The notes: generated by a model not told the origin, from the sequence alone. A stretch of 35,800 nt of DNA from an uncultured Lachnospiraceae bacterium (GCA_900316805.1 ONEJ01000094.1:1-35800), one strand, 5' to 3'; counted from the stretch's first letter, positions 1-9,604 are shown. Made by a program: numbers and translations.

Positions 1-22
1 ATCGCTTCGCGATGGCATTTTT
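1..22 (+). terminator. Partial hairpin with T-tract at the window edge
   Basis: ATCGC, loop TTC, GCGAT is followed by GGC and then ATTTTT. The GGC suggests the left arm began with GCC just outside the window, so this looks like the right part of an intrinsic terminator or terminator-like repeat for a plus-strand unit to the left. It also lies downstream of the minus-strand peptidase gene. Only part of it is visible, so the call is tentative. Confidence 0.4.
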
Positions 23-43
23 GCTATTACATCATTTTCATAC

Positions 44-68
44 GCACAAAACAGCAAGTGTTTTGTGC
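44..68. repeat. 10-bp perfect inverted repeat downstream of the M16 peptidase gene
   Basis: The arms GCACAAAACA and TGTTTTGTGC are separated by GCAAG. The hairpin follows the stop codon of the minus-strand peptidase gene by about 25 bases. Read on the minus strand it is followed by CGTATGAAAA, not a T-tract, so it is not a standard terminator. It may protect a transcript end or be part of a dispersed intergenic repeat that continues outside the window. Confidence 0.55.
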
Positions 69-93
69 TACTCCTGAATAGTTACAATCAATC

Positions 94-3015
94 TTACTCT
101 GTAAGCCCCTGAAGGGTATCAAACATTTTCCCTTCACTCCGAAGCGCCTGCTCATTGCCGATGACGCATAGGCATCCATCGGACAGGACGGAGGCCACCA
201 GATCAGAAAGTGCCCTGATATCCTTAGGACCGGCAGCCAGAATATCCTCCCGCTCCTTCTGGATTTCCTCATAGGTCAGGTGTTCCAGGTAAGCAGCCAT
301 AGAACGGCTTCCTCTGGATTCCGGCGTCAACGGTGTATCTAAGGCGCCGAAGGTTCCAATGATATACTTGGTCATATCCCGCTCATCGGCGTCAAAGCCT
401 GCCACGTATTCCGGTATCTTCTCGTAAATCTCATTGGTGGCTGCAAGATTAGGATCCCGGTAGGACACAAAGTATCCGTCTCCCGTCCGCAGAAAGGAAT
501 TCATGCAGCCATAGGCACCACCCTTTACCCTTACGTTGTTCCACAGATATTCATAGCTTAAGATCATCTTTAAAATCTTGAGAGTGCCCCGGTAAGTAAA
601 CCCGTGCTTCCTGAAATTACCGGAACGGGCCACATACTGAATCTGGGAAGCATCCATAAAGCCTTCGCTCATCCGGGAAAGGGTAAGCTGTGCCGCCTGT
701 CCCTCCCTTGTTCCCTCCGGAAGTCTGGAAAGATACTCCGTCAGAACCGGACACGCCCTGTCGTAAGCTTCCTTTGTCCCGGTAAAGCTCACCGTCAGTC
801 TGGAAGCGCCAAAAATCTGCTCCATCAGCTGCCGGAATACACCGGTAACTGCCTGGGGATCCTGTTGTATTCTTTTTTCCATTTCACAGATGCTGCGGTA
901 ATAGGTGATTCCCAATGTGGCATCCTGATAAAAGGCATAGGAGGACTGCCCTGCCAGAGAACGCATAGCGGCAACCGTATGACCGCTGCTGCTTAAATTG
1001 GTCTGCAGTCTGGCCTTTACCTGGGCAATCAGCTCCCGGATACGTCTTGTATCTGTCAGATTCGAAGTCCGGATCATTTCATCGGAAAGTGCAAGAGCCT
1101 GAGACAGTTCCTGTTCCAAAACCTTGATGCGTACCTCAAACATTACGGAATTTTCGTCTTCTCCCGTAATCACCGGATAGACTCCGCTGCCGGCGGATAC
1201 GCCGCCGGTGTGGATGTTAATGGCATTTGCCAGATCTGCATAACTGTAATTCTCCGTATTGACATACCCCACGATGGAACGCAGCATTCCCATATATGGT
1301 ATCATTTCCTGGGAAATGTCACCGCAGGAAAACATCAGCGTGATATAGTCAATGCCGTTGGTCTCAACCTCGTGACGTACCACCGGAATACTTCCGATCT
1401 GCTCCGGGATATTGGTAAAGGGCTCTGCCTTCTTTTTCATGTCCTCTCTGGTGAGCATAGGAATCTTTTCAAGATCCTCTTCCGGGGACGGTGTCTCCTG
1501 ATACTCCCGAAGCTTGCTGGTCTGCTCCACCAGTGCCTTCACCTGTTCCCTGGAAAGACTTTCCTTATAGGACGCCAGCTTCTGTTTTAACGCCTCCTCC
1601 CGAAGACCTAACAGCCCGGGCTGTGGTACTACGGAAACTACTGCGCCATGGGAATTGGAAAGCAGGCAGGTCTCGATCAGCTTCTCAAAATATCCGGTTC
1701 CGATCTGCTGACGCAGAAACTGCAGGGTATCCAGGCATTCCAGATGCAGAAAGGGCAACGTATCGTCGTACAGCCAGCTTTCCATACACTGAAGACCGTA
1801 CAGAAGTCCCTTGGGGAACTGACCGAAATCTGCCTCACGGAACCGAAACTCTGTGCTGTTGATACCTGCCAGGAGAGCATCTTTGTTCAGTCCCTCCTGA
1901 ACCAGCTTCTTAAGGGTGTCCTCGATAATCGTGACAAAGCGGTCTCTGTCTTCCTTCTTCGCATTTTTTGCCACAATAGAAAATACCGGCTGAAAAATTC
2001 CGTCCTCGTAGGAGCCGTACACATCTTCCCCTATGCCTGCATCAATCAGGGCCTTCCGCACCGGCGCCCCCGGGGAGCTCACCAGCACATAGTCCAGAAC
2101 ATTGAAGGCCTGATAAAGCTTTTCATCCAGCACCGAGCCAACCACCTTACTGTAGGATAAATAGGTGTTGCAGGCACAGTCTTCTCCCTCCGTAACCGGG
2201 TATGGTTTCTCCACATACTTTACCTGGGTAAAGGGCTTCTGGAGCAGAATTTCGGAATCCACCTGAGCCAGATCAAATTCACTCAAATATTCCCGGTCCA
2301 TCCACTCCAGACGCTCTGCCACATCCAGATTTCCGTACAGGTAAATATAGGAATTGGATGGATGGTAATACTTATGATAAAACTCCAGATAAGCCTCGTA
2401 GGTCAGCTCCGGGATATGATCCGGATTCCCCCCGGAATCACGGCTGTAGGTATTGTCCGGGAAAAGGGCCTGCATGATGGCAGTCTCTAAAATCTCATCC
2501 GGTGAGGAATAAGCCCCCTTCATTTCATTGTAAACCACACCATTGATGGTCAGCGGTCCATCCTCATCCTCCAGTTCGTAATGCCAACCCTCCTGCATAA
2601 AAATCTCCCGGTAACGGGTGATATTCGGATGGAAAACCGCATCCAGATATACATCCATCAGATTCTTATAATCTCTGTCATTACAGCTGGCAATGGGGTA
2701 CAGCGTTTTCTCCGGATAGGTCATGGCATTCAAAAAAGTATTGAGGGATCCCTTCGCAAGTTCAATAAATGGATCCTTCACCGGGAACTTGTCCGATCCA
2801 CAAAGGGTGGTATGCTCGATAATGTGTGGCACTCCTGTCTCATCCTCCGGCGGTGTCCGGAATCCGATGGAAAAGACCTTGTTGTCATCATCGTTGGCAA
2901 TGACACACAACCGTGCACCACTCTTCTTATGCTTTAATATATATCCCTTTGAGGAAATATCCTTCAGTTCCCGCTCCTCCACCAGGTCATATGCCGGTAC
3001 GATCCAATCACTCAT
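94..3015 (-). CDS. M16C metallopeptidase, PreP/insulinase family
   Basis: This is a 973-residue zinc peptidase of the presequence protease (PreP) type, which forms a closed chamber and degrades peptides, probably in the cytosol as no signal peptide is seen. The inverted zinc motif HIIEH lies at residues 64-68 (ligands H64 and H68, catalytic base E67). The distal glutamate ligand is probably E164 in NEMKGAYS. The length and the four-domain layout, with a peptidase-like half, a linker near residues 470-560 and a second half without the motif, fit single-chain PreP proteins of about 970 residues. The ATG is preceded by GGAAGGAAAC at a suitable distance. The gene stands alone: a terminator separates it from the cold-shock gene upstream, and only repeats are seen downstream. 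The family call is secure, the natural substrate is not. Confidence 0.93.
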   Translation of the reverse strand: MSDWIVPAYDLVEERELKDISSKGYILKHKKSGARLCVIANDDDNKVFSIGFRTPPEDETGVPHIIEHTTLCGSDKFPVKDPFIELAKGSLNTFLNAMTYPEKTLYPIASCNDRDYKNLMDVYLDAVFHPNITRYREIFMQEGWHYELEDEDGPLTINGVVYNEMKGAYSSPDEILETAIMQALFPDNTYSRDSGGNPDHIPELTYEAYLEFYHKYYHPSNSYIYLYGNLDVAERLEWMDREYLSEFDLAQVDSEILLQKPFTQVKYVEKPYPVTEGEDCACNTYLSYSKVVGSVLDEKLYQAFNVLDYVLVSSPGAPVRKALIDAGIGEDVYGSYEDGIFQPVFSIVAKNAKKEDRDRFVTIIEDTLKKLVQEGLNKDALLAGINSTEFRFREADFGQFPKGLLYGLQCMESWLYDDTLPFLHLECLDTLQFLRQQIGTGYFEKLIETCLLSNSHGAVVSVVPQPGLLGLREEALKQKLASYKESLSREQVKALVEQTSKLREYQETPSPEEDLEKIPMLTREDMKKKAEPFTNIPEQIGSIPVVRHEVETNGIDYITLMFSCGDISQEMIPYMGMLRSIVGYVNTENYSYADLANAINIHTGGVSAGSGVYPVITGEDENSVMFEVRIKVLEQELSQALALSDEMIRTSNLTDTRRIRELIAQVKARLQTNLSSSGHTVAAMRSLAGQSSYAFYQDATLGITYYRSICEMEKRIQQDPQAVTGVFRQLMEQIFGASRLTVSFTGTKEAYDRACPVLTEYLSRLPEGTREGQAAQLTLSRMSEGFMDASQIQYVARSGNFRKHGFTYRGTLKILKMILSYEYLWNNVRVKGGAYGCMNSFLRTGDGYFVSYRDPNLAATNEIYEKIPEYVAGFDADERDMTKYIIGTFGALDTPLTPESRGSRSMAAYLEHLTYEEIQKEREDILAAGPKDIRALSDLVASVLSDGCLCVIGNEQALRSEGKMFDTLQGLTE

Positions 3016-3054
3016 GTTTTGTTTCCTTCCTGAAAATAGTCATTTTATGAGATA

Positions 3055-3084
3055 AAAAGACTATCACAAATGTGATAGTCTTTT
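3055..3084 (-). terminator. Intrinsic terminator of the cold-shock gene
   Basis: A near-perfect palindrome with arms AAAAGACTATCACA and TGTGATAGTCTTTT closes on a very short loop. On the minus strand the descending arm runs into TCTTTTTATC. It sits about 30 bases after the stop codon of the cold-shock gene and would end that transcript before the peptidase gene. A T-tract on the other strand makes it potentially bidirectional. Confidence 0.85.
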
Positions 3085-3110
3085 CGTTATTATATGGAAT
3101 CTATCAAATT

Positions 3111-3314
3111 CTAAGCAAGACGTGTAACATTTGCAGCCTGCGGACCCTTATCGCCCTCAGTTACCTCGAATTCTACCTTCTCGCCATCCTTCAGTTCCTT
3201 GAATCCGTCCATATTCAGTGCTGAGAAATGAACAAATACATCATTGCCGGCTTCATCTGTGATAAAACCATAACCCTTCTTTGCATTAAACCATTTTACT
3301 GTTCCCTGCTGCAT
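3111..3314 (-). CDS. csp: Cold-shock domain protein, CspA/CspB family
   Basis: This is a 67-residue single-domain nucleic-acid chaperone that binds single-stranded RNA or DNA and melts secondary structure, in the cytosol. It begins [18 protein letters not shown] and shows RNP-1 (KGYGFI) and RNP-2 (VFVHFS) with the usual aromatic residues. An in-frame extension 19 codons upstream exists, but the ATG at 3314 is chosen because it has AGGAGGATA in front of it and gives the standard family length. The leader is long, as is usual for cold-shock genes. It has its own terminator and a candidate promoter, so it is probably monocistronic. Confidence 0.95.
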   Translation of the reverse strand: MQQGTVKWFNAKKGYGFITDEAGNDVFVHFSALNMDGFKELKDGEKVEFEVTEGDKGPQAANVTRLA

Positions 3315-3389
3315 AACCAATATCCTCCTAAATTTTCCCAATGCACACAGCATTATTGTAGTGTCAAGCATACCCTGCCTATATATAAC

Positions 3390-3418
3390 AGACTAGCACA
3401 TCAAAGTGCTTCTGTCAA
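3390..3418 (-). promoter_or_regulatory. Candidate promoter of the cold-shock gene
   Basis: TTGACA (3413-3418), a 17-base spacer, then TAGTCT (3390-3395). The -35 box overlaps the mscS stop codon. The resulting leader is about 70 bases. A second TTGACA lies closer to the gene but lacks a good -10 box at the right distance. The short inverted repeat AGCAC/GTGCT lies in the spacer and could be a weak mscS terminator. Confidence 0.45.
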
Positions 3419-4317
3419 CCGGATTTCCCATCCTTCAGCGTAACATCTAACTGCGGATACGGAATCGGGATTCCGTTTGCATCCAGCGCCAGCTTGATAT
3501 GCTCGGTAATTCTCCATCGGGCGTTCCAGTAATCTTCATTCTTCACCCAGACCCGCACACCCATCTGTACGCTGCTGTCTGCCAGATCCGACACGAAGAT
3601 GGTGATGGGTTCCTCCTTCAGGGCAGCTTCGTCCTGCCTCACCGTCTCCTCCAGAACCCGCTTGGCAGCTGCCAGATCAGCTTCATAAGAAACGCTGATA
3701 CGCAGATCAATCATACGCTTTTCCATATGACTGATATTGGTGATACTGGAATTGGAAAGAGCACCATTGGGAATCATCACCAGCTGATTATCAACGGTCA
3801 GAAGCTTCGTATAAAAGATTGTAATACCGGATACCGTCCCCTCCCGGCCGGTTCCGCCATCGATGATATAATCCCCCACCACGAAAGGCTTCAGCAGAAG
3901 AATCAGCACACCTCCTGCAAAGTTGGCCAAACTTCCCTGCAGGGCAAGACCTAAGGTCAGTCCCGCCGACCCCAGTACCGCCACAACAGAGCTTGTGGTA
4001 ACGCCAAACTGTCCCAGAATGATCATGACCAGTACAAAATACAGGGCATATTTTACCAGAGAACATAAAAAGGTAACCACTCCGGCTTCTGCCCTGCTTC
4101 TGCGAAGGGATTTATCCATGAATTTCACGATCAGCTTAATAATTTTGGTTCCGATCAGAAGAACCAGTATCGCTGCCACCAGCTGCAGCAGAAAGCCAAG
4201 CAGTGAAGGAACCAGCCCTTTCAGATAAGTCTGAATAACTCCCGGATTTCTGGCAACCTCCTCAAGAAGCTGTTCCTGGCTGCTGAGTTCGCCTGTCACC
4301 GATAAAAGCATAAGCAC
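3415..4317 (-). CDS. mscS: Small-conductance mechanosensitive channel, MscS family
   Basis: This is a 300-residue inner-membrane channel that opens under membrane tension and releases solutes on osmotic downshock. Three hydrophobic segments lie at about residues 38-65, 85-108 and 112-145. The third carries the glycine/alanine-rich pore helix (LTLGLALQGSLANFAGG) followed by the beta domain (VVGDYI, and GTVSGITIFYTKLLTVDNQ without the full motif in one piece). The C-terminal alpha/beta vestibule follows. The start is uncertain: GTG at 4317 sits 5 bases after GAGAGG, and ATG at 4311 sits 11 bases after it. The stop codon of the upstream DUF1015 gene is only 2 bases away, so translation is probably coupled and the channel is the last gene of the amino-acid operon. 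Confidence 0.92.
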   Translation of the reverse strand: MLMLLSVTGELSSQEQLLEEVARNPGVIQTYLKGLVPSLLGFLLQLVAAILVLLIGTKIIKLIVKFMDKSLRRSRAEAGVVTFLCSLVKYALYFVLVMIILGQFGVTTSSVVAVLGSAGLTLGLALQGSLANFAGGVLILLLKPFVVGDYIIDGGTGREGTVSGITIFYTKLLTVDNQLVMIPNGALSNSSITNISHMEKRMIDLRISVSYEADLAAAKRVLEETVRQDEAALKEEPITIFVSDLADSSVQMGVRVWVKNEDYWNARWRITEHIKLALDANGIPIPYPQLDVTLKDGKSG

Positions 4318-4319
4318 AA

Positions 4320-5591
4320 CTACCTCTCTATCTCATGAATAAATAAACCGCTGCGAAGCTTTGGCTCAAACCAGGTGGACTTCGGCGGCATCAGACGCCC
4401 CGCATCTGCCACGGCAAAAAGCTCCCGGATTGAAGTCGGGTACATGGCAAAGGCCAGAACACAGTCACTTTCTGCTCTTTTTTCCAGTTCTTTCAAACCA
4501 CGGATTCCACCCACAAAGTCGATGCGTTTGTCCGTCTTCGGATCACGGATACCAAGCACAGGCTCCAGAAGAAGATTCTGAAGTACGGATACATCCAATC
4601 CGTCCACCGGATCCTGTGGCACATCCTCTGCCTTCATATGGCACAGGTACCACTGTCCTCCAAGGAACATGGAGAAATCACCCTTTTTCCCCGGACGCAC
4701 CATATCCTCGGTAAGTCCGTTCTCTCCGATATGGCCTCCCGGCACCTCCTCAACAAGAAAAAGTTCCTTCATTTTGGAGAGGAAGGCTTCCTCTGACATA
4801 CCCTTCAGATCCTTCACCACCCGGTTGTAATCCATAATCATAAGTTCCTCGTCCGGGAACAGTACCGACAGAAAATAATTAAATTCCTCTGTGCCCTTGT
4901 AATCCTTATGCTCTTTTCGTCTCTGAAATCCCACCTTGACAGCAGATGCCGCCCGGTGATGCCCGTCAGCGATATAAACGGACTGCATATTTTCAAAAGC
5001 CTGTCCGATTTTGTCCATCTGCTCCTGATCTGCGATCCGGAACACCCGGTGTCTGATGCCATCCTCCGAGACAAAATCATAGAGGGGTGCCTGCTCCTTC
5101 GCCTTCTTTACCGCCTCCTGAAGTATCTCATTAGATCGATAGGCAAGGAAGATCGGTCCCGTCTGTGCACTGCAGGTATCTACATGGTTGATACGGTCCT
5201 GTTCCTTATCCGCACGGGTATTTTCATGCTTCTTGATGATATTATTGACATAATCATCGATGGAAGCACAAGCCACGATTCCGGTCTGCACTCTTCCGTT
5301 CATGGTCAGTTCATACAGATAGTATGCCCTTTCCGTATCCCGGATAAACGCTCCCTGTGCGATCCAGTCCTGCAGCATTTCATTTGCCTTCTGGTACACC
5401 TTAGGGTCATAAGTATCTACATCATCAGAAAACTGCGTCTCTGCCCGGTCGATGGCAAGAAATGACTGGGGATTTTTTTCTACCACCACCTTTGCCTCTG
5501 CGCGGTTATACACATCGTAGGGAAGTGCCGCGATTTCTGCGGCCTTTTCCCCGGATGGTCTGACGCAGATAAATGGTTTTATCTTAGCCAT
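4320..5591 (-). CDS. DUF1015 family protein of the serine operon
   Basis: This is a 423-residue soluble protein matching the DUF1015 family, whose biochemical role I do not know. Visible conserved stretches are ALPYDVYN near residue 22, KKHENTRADKEQDR at about 120-133 and YIADGHHRAAS at 206-216, which look like a charged, probably ligand-binding centre. It follows serA by 28 bases and has its own GGAG ribosome binding site. The position directly after serC and serA suggests a job linked to serine or phosphoserine. A serine-handling enzyme is an inference from context only, with no catalytic evidence here. Confidence 0.9.
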   Translation of the reverse strand: MAKIKPFICVRPSGEKAAEIAALPYDVYNRAEAKVVVEKNPQSFLAIDRAETQFSDDVDTYDPKVYQKANEMLQDWIAQGAFIRDTERAYYLYELTMNGRVQTGIVACASIDDYVNNIIKKHENTRADKEQDRINHVDTCSAQTGPIFLAYRSNEILQEAVKKAKEQAPLYDFVSEDGIRHRVFRIADQEQMDKIGQAFENMQSVYIADGHHRAASAVKVGFQRRKEHKDYKGTEEFNYFLSVLFPDEELMIMDYNRVVKDLKGMSEEAFLSKMKELFLVEEVPGGHIGENGLTEDMVRPGKKGDFSMFLGGQWYLCHMKAEDVPQDPVDGLDVSVLQNLLLEPVLGIRDPKTDKRIDFVGGIRGLKELEKRAESDCVLAFAMYPTSIRELFAVADAGRLMPPKSTWFEPKLRSGLFIHEIER

Positions 5592-5619
5592 AGTTATACT
5601 CCAATAGTTTTACTGTTTT

Positions 5620-6783
5620 TTATTTTACAACGCGTACACGGATTACACCGTCAATAGCACGAAGCTTCTCTACCACATCATCGGTAACCGGTGAATCCAC
5701 ATCCAAAAGTGCATAAGCGTAATCGCCCTTGCCCTTATTAGTCATATCGGATACATTGATGTCTGCCTCACCAAGGATGGTAGTATACTGTCCGATCATT
5801 CCCTTGACATTCTTGTGCAGGATACCGATACGTCCCGCTGTGGTGCAGGCTCCCATGTTGCAGTCCGGGAAGTTTACGGAATGGATGATATTTCCGTTTT
5901 CCAGATAATCGCGGATCTCACGGACTGCCATGATGGCACAATTATCCTCAGACTCCGCTGTGGATGCGCCAAGATGCGGTGTTACGATACATCCCTTAGC
6001 ACCCACGGTGGTGTTATTCGGGAAATCAGATACATATTTCTTGATCTTTCCGGCTGCCAGAGCATCTACCATAGCCTCCTCATCCACCAGAAGATCTCTT
6101 GCGAAGTTGAGAATGATGGCCGTTGGCTTCATCATGGCGATGGCCTCTGCATTAATCATCTTTCTTGTATTATCTAAAAGCGGAACATGGATGGTGATGA
6201 AATCACACTCTCTGTAAATATCCTCCACGTTGCTGATATGCTTAACACTTCTGGATAAATTCCAGGCTGCATTGACAGAGATATACGGATCATATCCGTA
6301 AACCTCCATACCCATGTGGGTTGCTGCATTGGCAACTAACACACCGATGGCACCAAGTCCGATGACACCCAGCTTCTTTCCTGAGATCTCAGTACCGGCA
6401 AAGTTCTTTTTCTGCTTTTCTGCAGTCTTATTGATATTCTCATCATTCTGATTGTCCAGGCACCAGTTGATACCGCCCACAATATCACGGGATGCATAGA
6501 GCATTCCGGCAAAAACCAGCTCCTTTACGCCGTTGGCATTAGCCCCCGGTGTATTGAAGACAACGATTCCCTTTTCCGCACATTTGTCTAAGGGGATATT
6601 GTTGACTCCGGCTCCTGCACGGGCAACCGCCAGCAGGGAATCCGGAAGCTCTAAGTCATGCATGGCAGCACTTCTTACCAGGGCAGCCTCTGCTCCTGCC
6701 AGATCATCCACCTTCTTGTAATCCTCTGAAAACAGATCCAATCCCACACCGGCAATTGGATTTAAGCATGTATAGTTAAACAT
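5620..6783 (-). CDS. serA: D-3-phosphoglycerate dehydrogenase
   Basis: It catalyses the NAD-dependent oxidation of 3-phosphoglycerate to 3-phosphohydroxypyruvate, the first step of the phosphorylated serine pathway. The protein has 387 residues, the short form. The Rossmann motif GLGAIG is at 142-147 and is followed by D165 (YDPY), which binds the NAD ribose. The catalytic arginine is probably R229 (NFARD) and the catalytic histidine H270 (TPHLGAST). A C-terminal ACT domain at about 315-387 (GQYTTILGEADINVSDM) suggests allosteric control, probably by serine. The ATG overlaps the serC stop codon as TAATG, with GGAG inside the serC end, so the two genes are translationally coupled. Confidence 0.96.
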   Translation of the reverse strand: MFNYTCLNPIAGVGLDLFSEDYKKVDDLAGAEAALVRSAAMHDLELPDSLLAVARAGAGVNNIPLDKCAEKGIVVFNTPGANANGVKELVFAGMLYASRDIVGGINWCLDNQNDENINKTAEKQKKNFAGTEISGKKLGVIGLGAIGVLVANAATHMGMEVYGYDPYISVNAAWNLSRSVKHISNVEDIYRECDFITIHVPLLDNTRKMINAEAIAMMKPTAIILNFARDLLVDEEAMVDALAAGKIKKYVSDFPNNTTVGAKGCIVTPHLGASTAESEDNCAIMAVREIRDYLENGNIIHSVNFPDCNMGACTTAGRIGILHKNVKGMIGQYTTILGEADINVSDMTNKGKGDYAYALLDVDSPVTDDVVEKLRAIDGVIRVRVVK

Positions 6784-7865
6784 TAGGCATTCTCCTTCTC
6801 AAACTTCTTCATGAATTCAACTAATTTCTCAACGCCTTCCTTTGGCATTGCGTTGTAAATGGAAGCGCGCATACCGCCCACGGTACGATGTCCTTTTAAG
6901 TTAACAAAGCCTGCTGCTGCAGCTTCCTTGACAAACTTGGCATCCAGTTCTTCATTTCCGGTAACGAATGGAACATTCATAAGAGAACGATCCTCTTTTC
7001 TGACAGTTCCCTTGAACATCTTGCTCTCATCCAGGAAATCATAGAGAATCTGAGCCTTCTCGATGTTGCGCTTCTGCATTTCCTCAAGACCGCCCATCTT
7101 CTTCAGCCACTTGAATACCTTGCCGCAGATGTAAATGCCGTAGCATGGCGGGGTGTTGTATAAGCTGTCTGCATCTGCCTGGGTCTTCCACTTAAGCATG
7201 GTTGGAGTTCCCGGAAGCACATCGTCAGTAATCAGGTCTTCTCTTGCGATCACAATGACCACGCCGGCCGGTCCTACATTCTTCTGTACGCCGCCGTAAA
7301 TCACACCGTACTTGGATACATCCACCGGCTCAGATAAAAAGCAGGAAGACACATCCGCAACCAAAAGCTTACCCTTGGTGTTTGGAAGAGTCTTGTACTT
7401 GGTTCCGTAAATAGTATTGTTCTCGCAGATATATACGTAATCCAGATCATCCGGAATATCCAGGTCGGAACAGTCCGGAATATAGGAAAAGGTCTTATCT
7501 GCGGAAGATGCCAGTTCAACAGCCTCCCCATAAATCTTTGCCTCAGCACAGGCCTTCTTAGCCCACTGACCGGTAATGATGTAACCTGCCTTGCGGTTCT
7601 TCATAAGGTTCATGGGAACTGCTGCAAACTGCTGGGATGCACCGCCCTGTAAAAACAACACCTTGTAGTTATCCGGAATCTGCATCAGATCACGAAGATC
7701 CTGCTCTGCCTCTTTGATGATATTGTCATATACCTTGGATCTGTGGCTCATCTCCATGACGGACATGCCGCATCCCTTATAATCTAACATCTCATCTGCT
7801 GCTTCCTGCAGAACCTCCTCCGGCAGAACCGCCGGACCTGCTGAAAAATTGTAAACTCTGCTCAT
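6783..7865 (-). CDS. serC: Phosphoserine aminotransferase
   Basis: This is a PLP enzyme that converts 3-phosphohydroxypyruvate and glutamate to phosphoserine and 2-oxoglutarate, the second step of serine synthesis. The 360-residue length is typical. It begins VYNFSAGPAVLPEEVL, the family N-terminus. The PLP-binding lysine is K195 in YGGVQKNVGPAG, and the HRSK motif at 41-44 binds the substrate phosphate. The start is supported by AGGAGG upstream. It lies 42 bases after ilvB in the same operon, and the phosphoserine phosphatase (SerB) needed for the last step is not in the window. Confidence 0.97.
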   Translation of the reverse strand: MSRVYNFSAGPAVLPEEVLQEAADEMLDYKGCGMSVMEMSHRSKVYDNIIKEAEQDLRDLMQIPDNYKVLFLQGGASQQFAAVPMNLMKNRKAGYIITGQWAKKACAEAKIYGEAVELASSADKTFSYIPDCSDLDIPDDLDYVYICENNTIYGTKYKTLPNTKGKLLVADVSSCFLSEPVDVSKYGVIYGGVQKNVGPAGVVIVIAREDLITDDVLPGTPTMLKWKTQADADSLYNTPPCYGIYICGKVFKWLKKMGGLEEMQKRNIEKAQILYDFLDESKMFKGTVRKEDRSLMNVPFVTGNEELDAKFVKEAAAAGFVNLKGHRTVGGMRASIYNAMPKEGVEKLVEFMKKFEKENA

Positions 7866-7907
7866 CTCTAACTTCCTCCTATATCATAAAAAATATTGTA
7901 AACACTT

Positions 7908-9584
7908 TTATTTGGACGCCTTTAAGTCCTCTCCATCAAAACACTCGTTAATAGGTGCTCCCGGTGCTACCATAGGCCATACCTTATCATCGGAATCCAC
8001 AATGGCATCGATGACAAAAGGCTTCCTGCAGGCAAGAGCCTCGGCAAAGGCTGCATCAAACTCTTCTCTGGTGGTAACACGTCTTGCCTCTGCTCCCATG
8101 GCCTCTGCAATTTTCACAAAATCCACACCGTCATCCAGTACGGTTGCAGAGTAATGCTCCTTGTAAAACAGATTCTGCCACTGACGCACCATGCCGAGTA
8201 CATGGTTATTGACGATCACCTCAATGAGGGGCAGCTTCTGTCTGGAAGCGGTAGCCAGCTCGTTCATATTCATACGAAAGCATCCGTCTCCTGCAATATT
8301 GATGACCTGTTTATCCGGGTTGGCACACTGGGCACCGATAGCTGCACCAAGACCATATCCCATGGTTCCAAGGCCACCGGAGGTCAGAAGTGTCCGTGGC
8401 TTGCTGTACTTAAAATACTGTGCAGCCCACATCTGATGCTGTCCTACCTCTGTCACCATGATGGCATCACTTGCCATCCCATAGATTTTCTCGATCATAT
8501 ATGGTCCGGAGAGTCCGTCCTTAGGATATACCATTGGGAATTTCTTCTGGTATTCGCTAAGATGTGCCAGCCATTCGCTGTGGCTTTGCTTCTCCAGCTT
8601 TTCGTTCAACCGGGAAAGCACCAGCTTCACATCTCCCACCACACTGTGGGTCACAAGGATGTTTTTGTTAATCTCTACCGGATCAATATCGATCTGTAAA
8701 ATCTTCGCCTGCTTTGCAAAACGCATTGGATTACCCAGTACACGGTCAGAAAACCGGACACCCACAGCAATCAGAAGGTCACACTCACTGACACCAAGAT
8801 TGGAGGTCTTGGTGCCATGCATTCCCAGCATACCGGTATAATTAGCACTCGTTCCATCATATGCACCTTTTCCCATCAATGTGTCACAAACCGGTGCATC
8901 CACCTTTTCCACAAAGGTCTTAAGCTCTTCACTGGCGCCGGAGAGAATGGCTCCTCCCCCCACAAATATATATGGCTTTTTCGCCTTCTGAATCATATGT
9001 ACGGCCCGCTCGATATCCCCCTGATGAAAAGAGGAAGCGGATGGCTGCGGCATTACCGGCTCTTCCTTCACGTATTCTGCCTTGTTGGCAGTTACGTCCT
9101 TTGTGATATCCACAAGAACCGGTCCCGGACGGCCTTTTCTCGCAATGGAAAAGGCACGGCGGATGGTATCTGCCAGTTTATCTACGTCCTTTACGATAAA
9201 ACTGTATTTGGTAATTGGTGTAGTAATGCCGGCGATATCAATCTCCTGGAAGCTGTCCTTGCCAAGAAGGGATACCCCCACATTACAGGTAATCGCCACG
9301 ATCGGAATGGAATCCATATAGGCTGTGGCGATACCGGTTACCAGATTGGTGGCTCCCGGTCCGGAGGTGGCCATACAAACGCCTACCTTTCCGGTACTTC
9401 TTGCATATCCGTCTGCCGCGTGGGAAGCTCCCTGCTCATGGGAGGTCAGCACGTGGTGGATTTCCGGATGCTTATATAATTCGTCATAGACATTTAAGAT
9501 GGCGCCGCCGGGATACCCGAAAACGGTATCCACGCCCTGCTCCTTCAGACACTCTATAACGATCTGTGAACCTGTCAACTGCAT
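7908..9584 (-). CDS. ilvB: Acetolactate synthase large (catalytic) subunit
   Basis: This is a thiamine-diphosphate enzyme that condenses two pyruvates to acetolactate, or pyruvate and 2-oxobutyrate to acetohydroxybutyrate, for valine, leucine and isoleucine. It has 558 residues in three domains. The catalytic glutamate is E50 (SHEQGA). The ThDP/Mg motif runs from GDG at 432-434 to NN at 459-460. The FAD-binding middle domain covers about 190-330. It follows ilvD by 20 bases. No small regulatory subunit gene (ilvN) is next to it, nor is ilvC, so these must lie elsewhere. The sequence reads as a biosynthetic IlvB rather than a catabolic AlsS, but this is judged by eye. Confidence 0.95.
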   Translation of the reverse strand: MQLTGSQIVIECLKEQGVDTVFGYPGGAILNVYDELYKHPEIHHVLTSHEQGASHAADGYARSTGKVGVCMATSGPGATNLVTGIATAYMDSIPIVAITCNVGVSLLGKDSFQEIDIAGITTPITKYSFIVKDVDKLADTIRRAFSIARKGRPGPVLVDITKDVTANKAEYVKEEPVMPQPSASSFHQGDIERAVHMIQKAKKPYIFVGGGAILSGASEELKTFVEKVDAPVCDTLMGKGAYDGTSANYTGMLGMHGTKTSNLGVSECDLLIAVGVRFSDRVLGNPMRFAKQAKILQIDIDPVEINKNILVTHSVVGDVKLVLSRLNEKLEKQSHSEWLAHLSEYQKKFPMVYPKDGLSGPYMIEKIYGMASDAIMVTEVGQHQMWAAQYFKYSKPRTLLTSGGLGTMGYGLGAAIGAQCANPDKQVINIAGDGCFRMNMNELATASRQKLPLIEVIVNNHVLGMVRQWQNLFYKEHYSATVLDDGVDFVKIAEAMGAEARRVTTREEFDAAFAEALACRKPFVIDAIVDSDDKVWPMVAPGAPINECFDGEDLKASK

Positions 9585-9604
9585 TTTCTAATCCCTCTTA
9601 TCTT

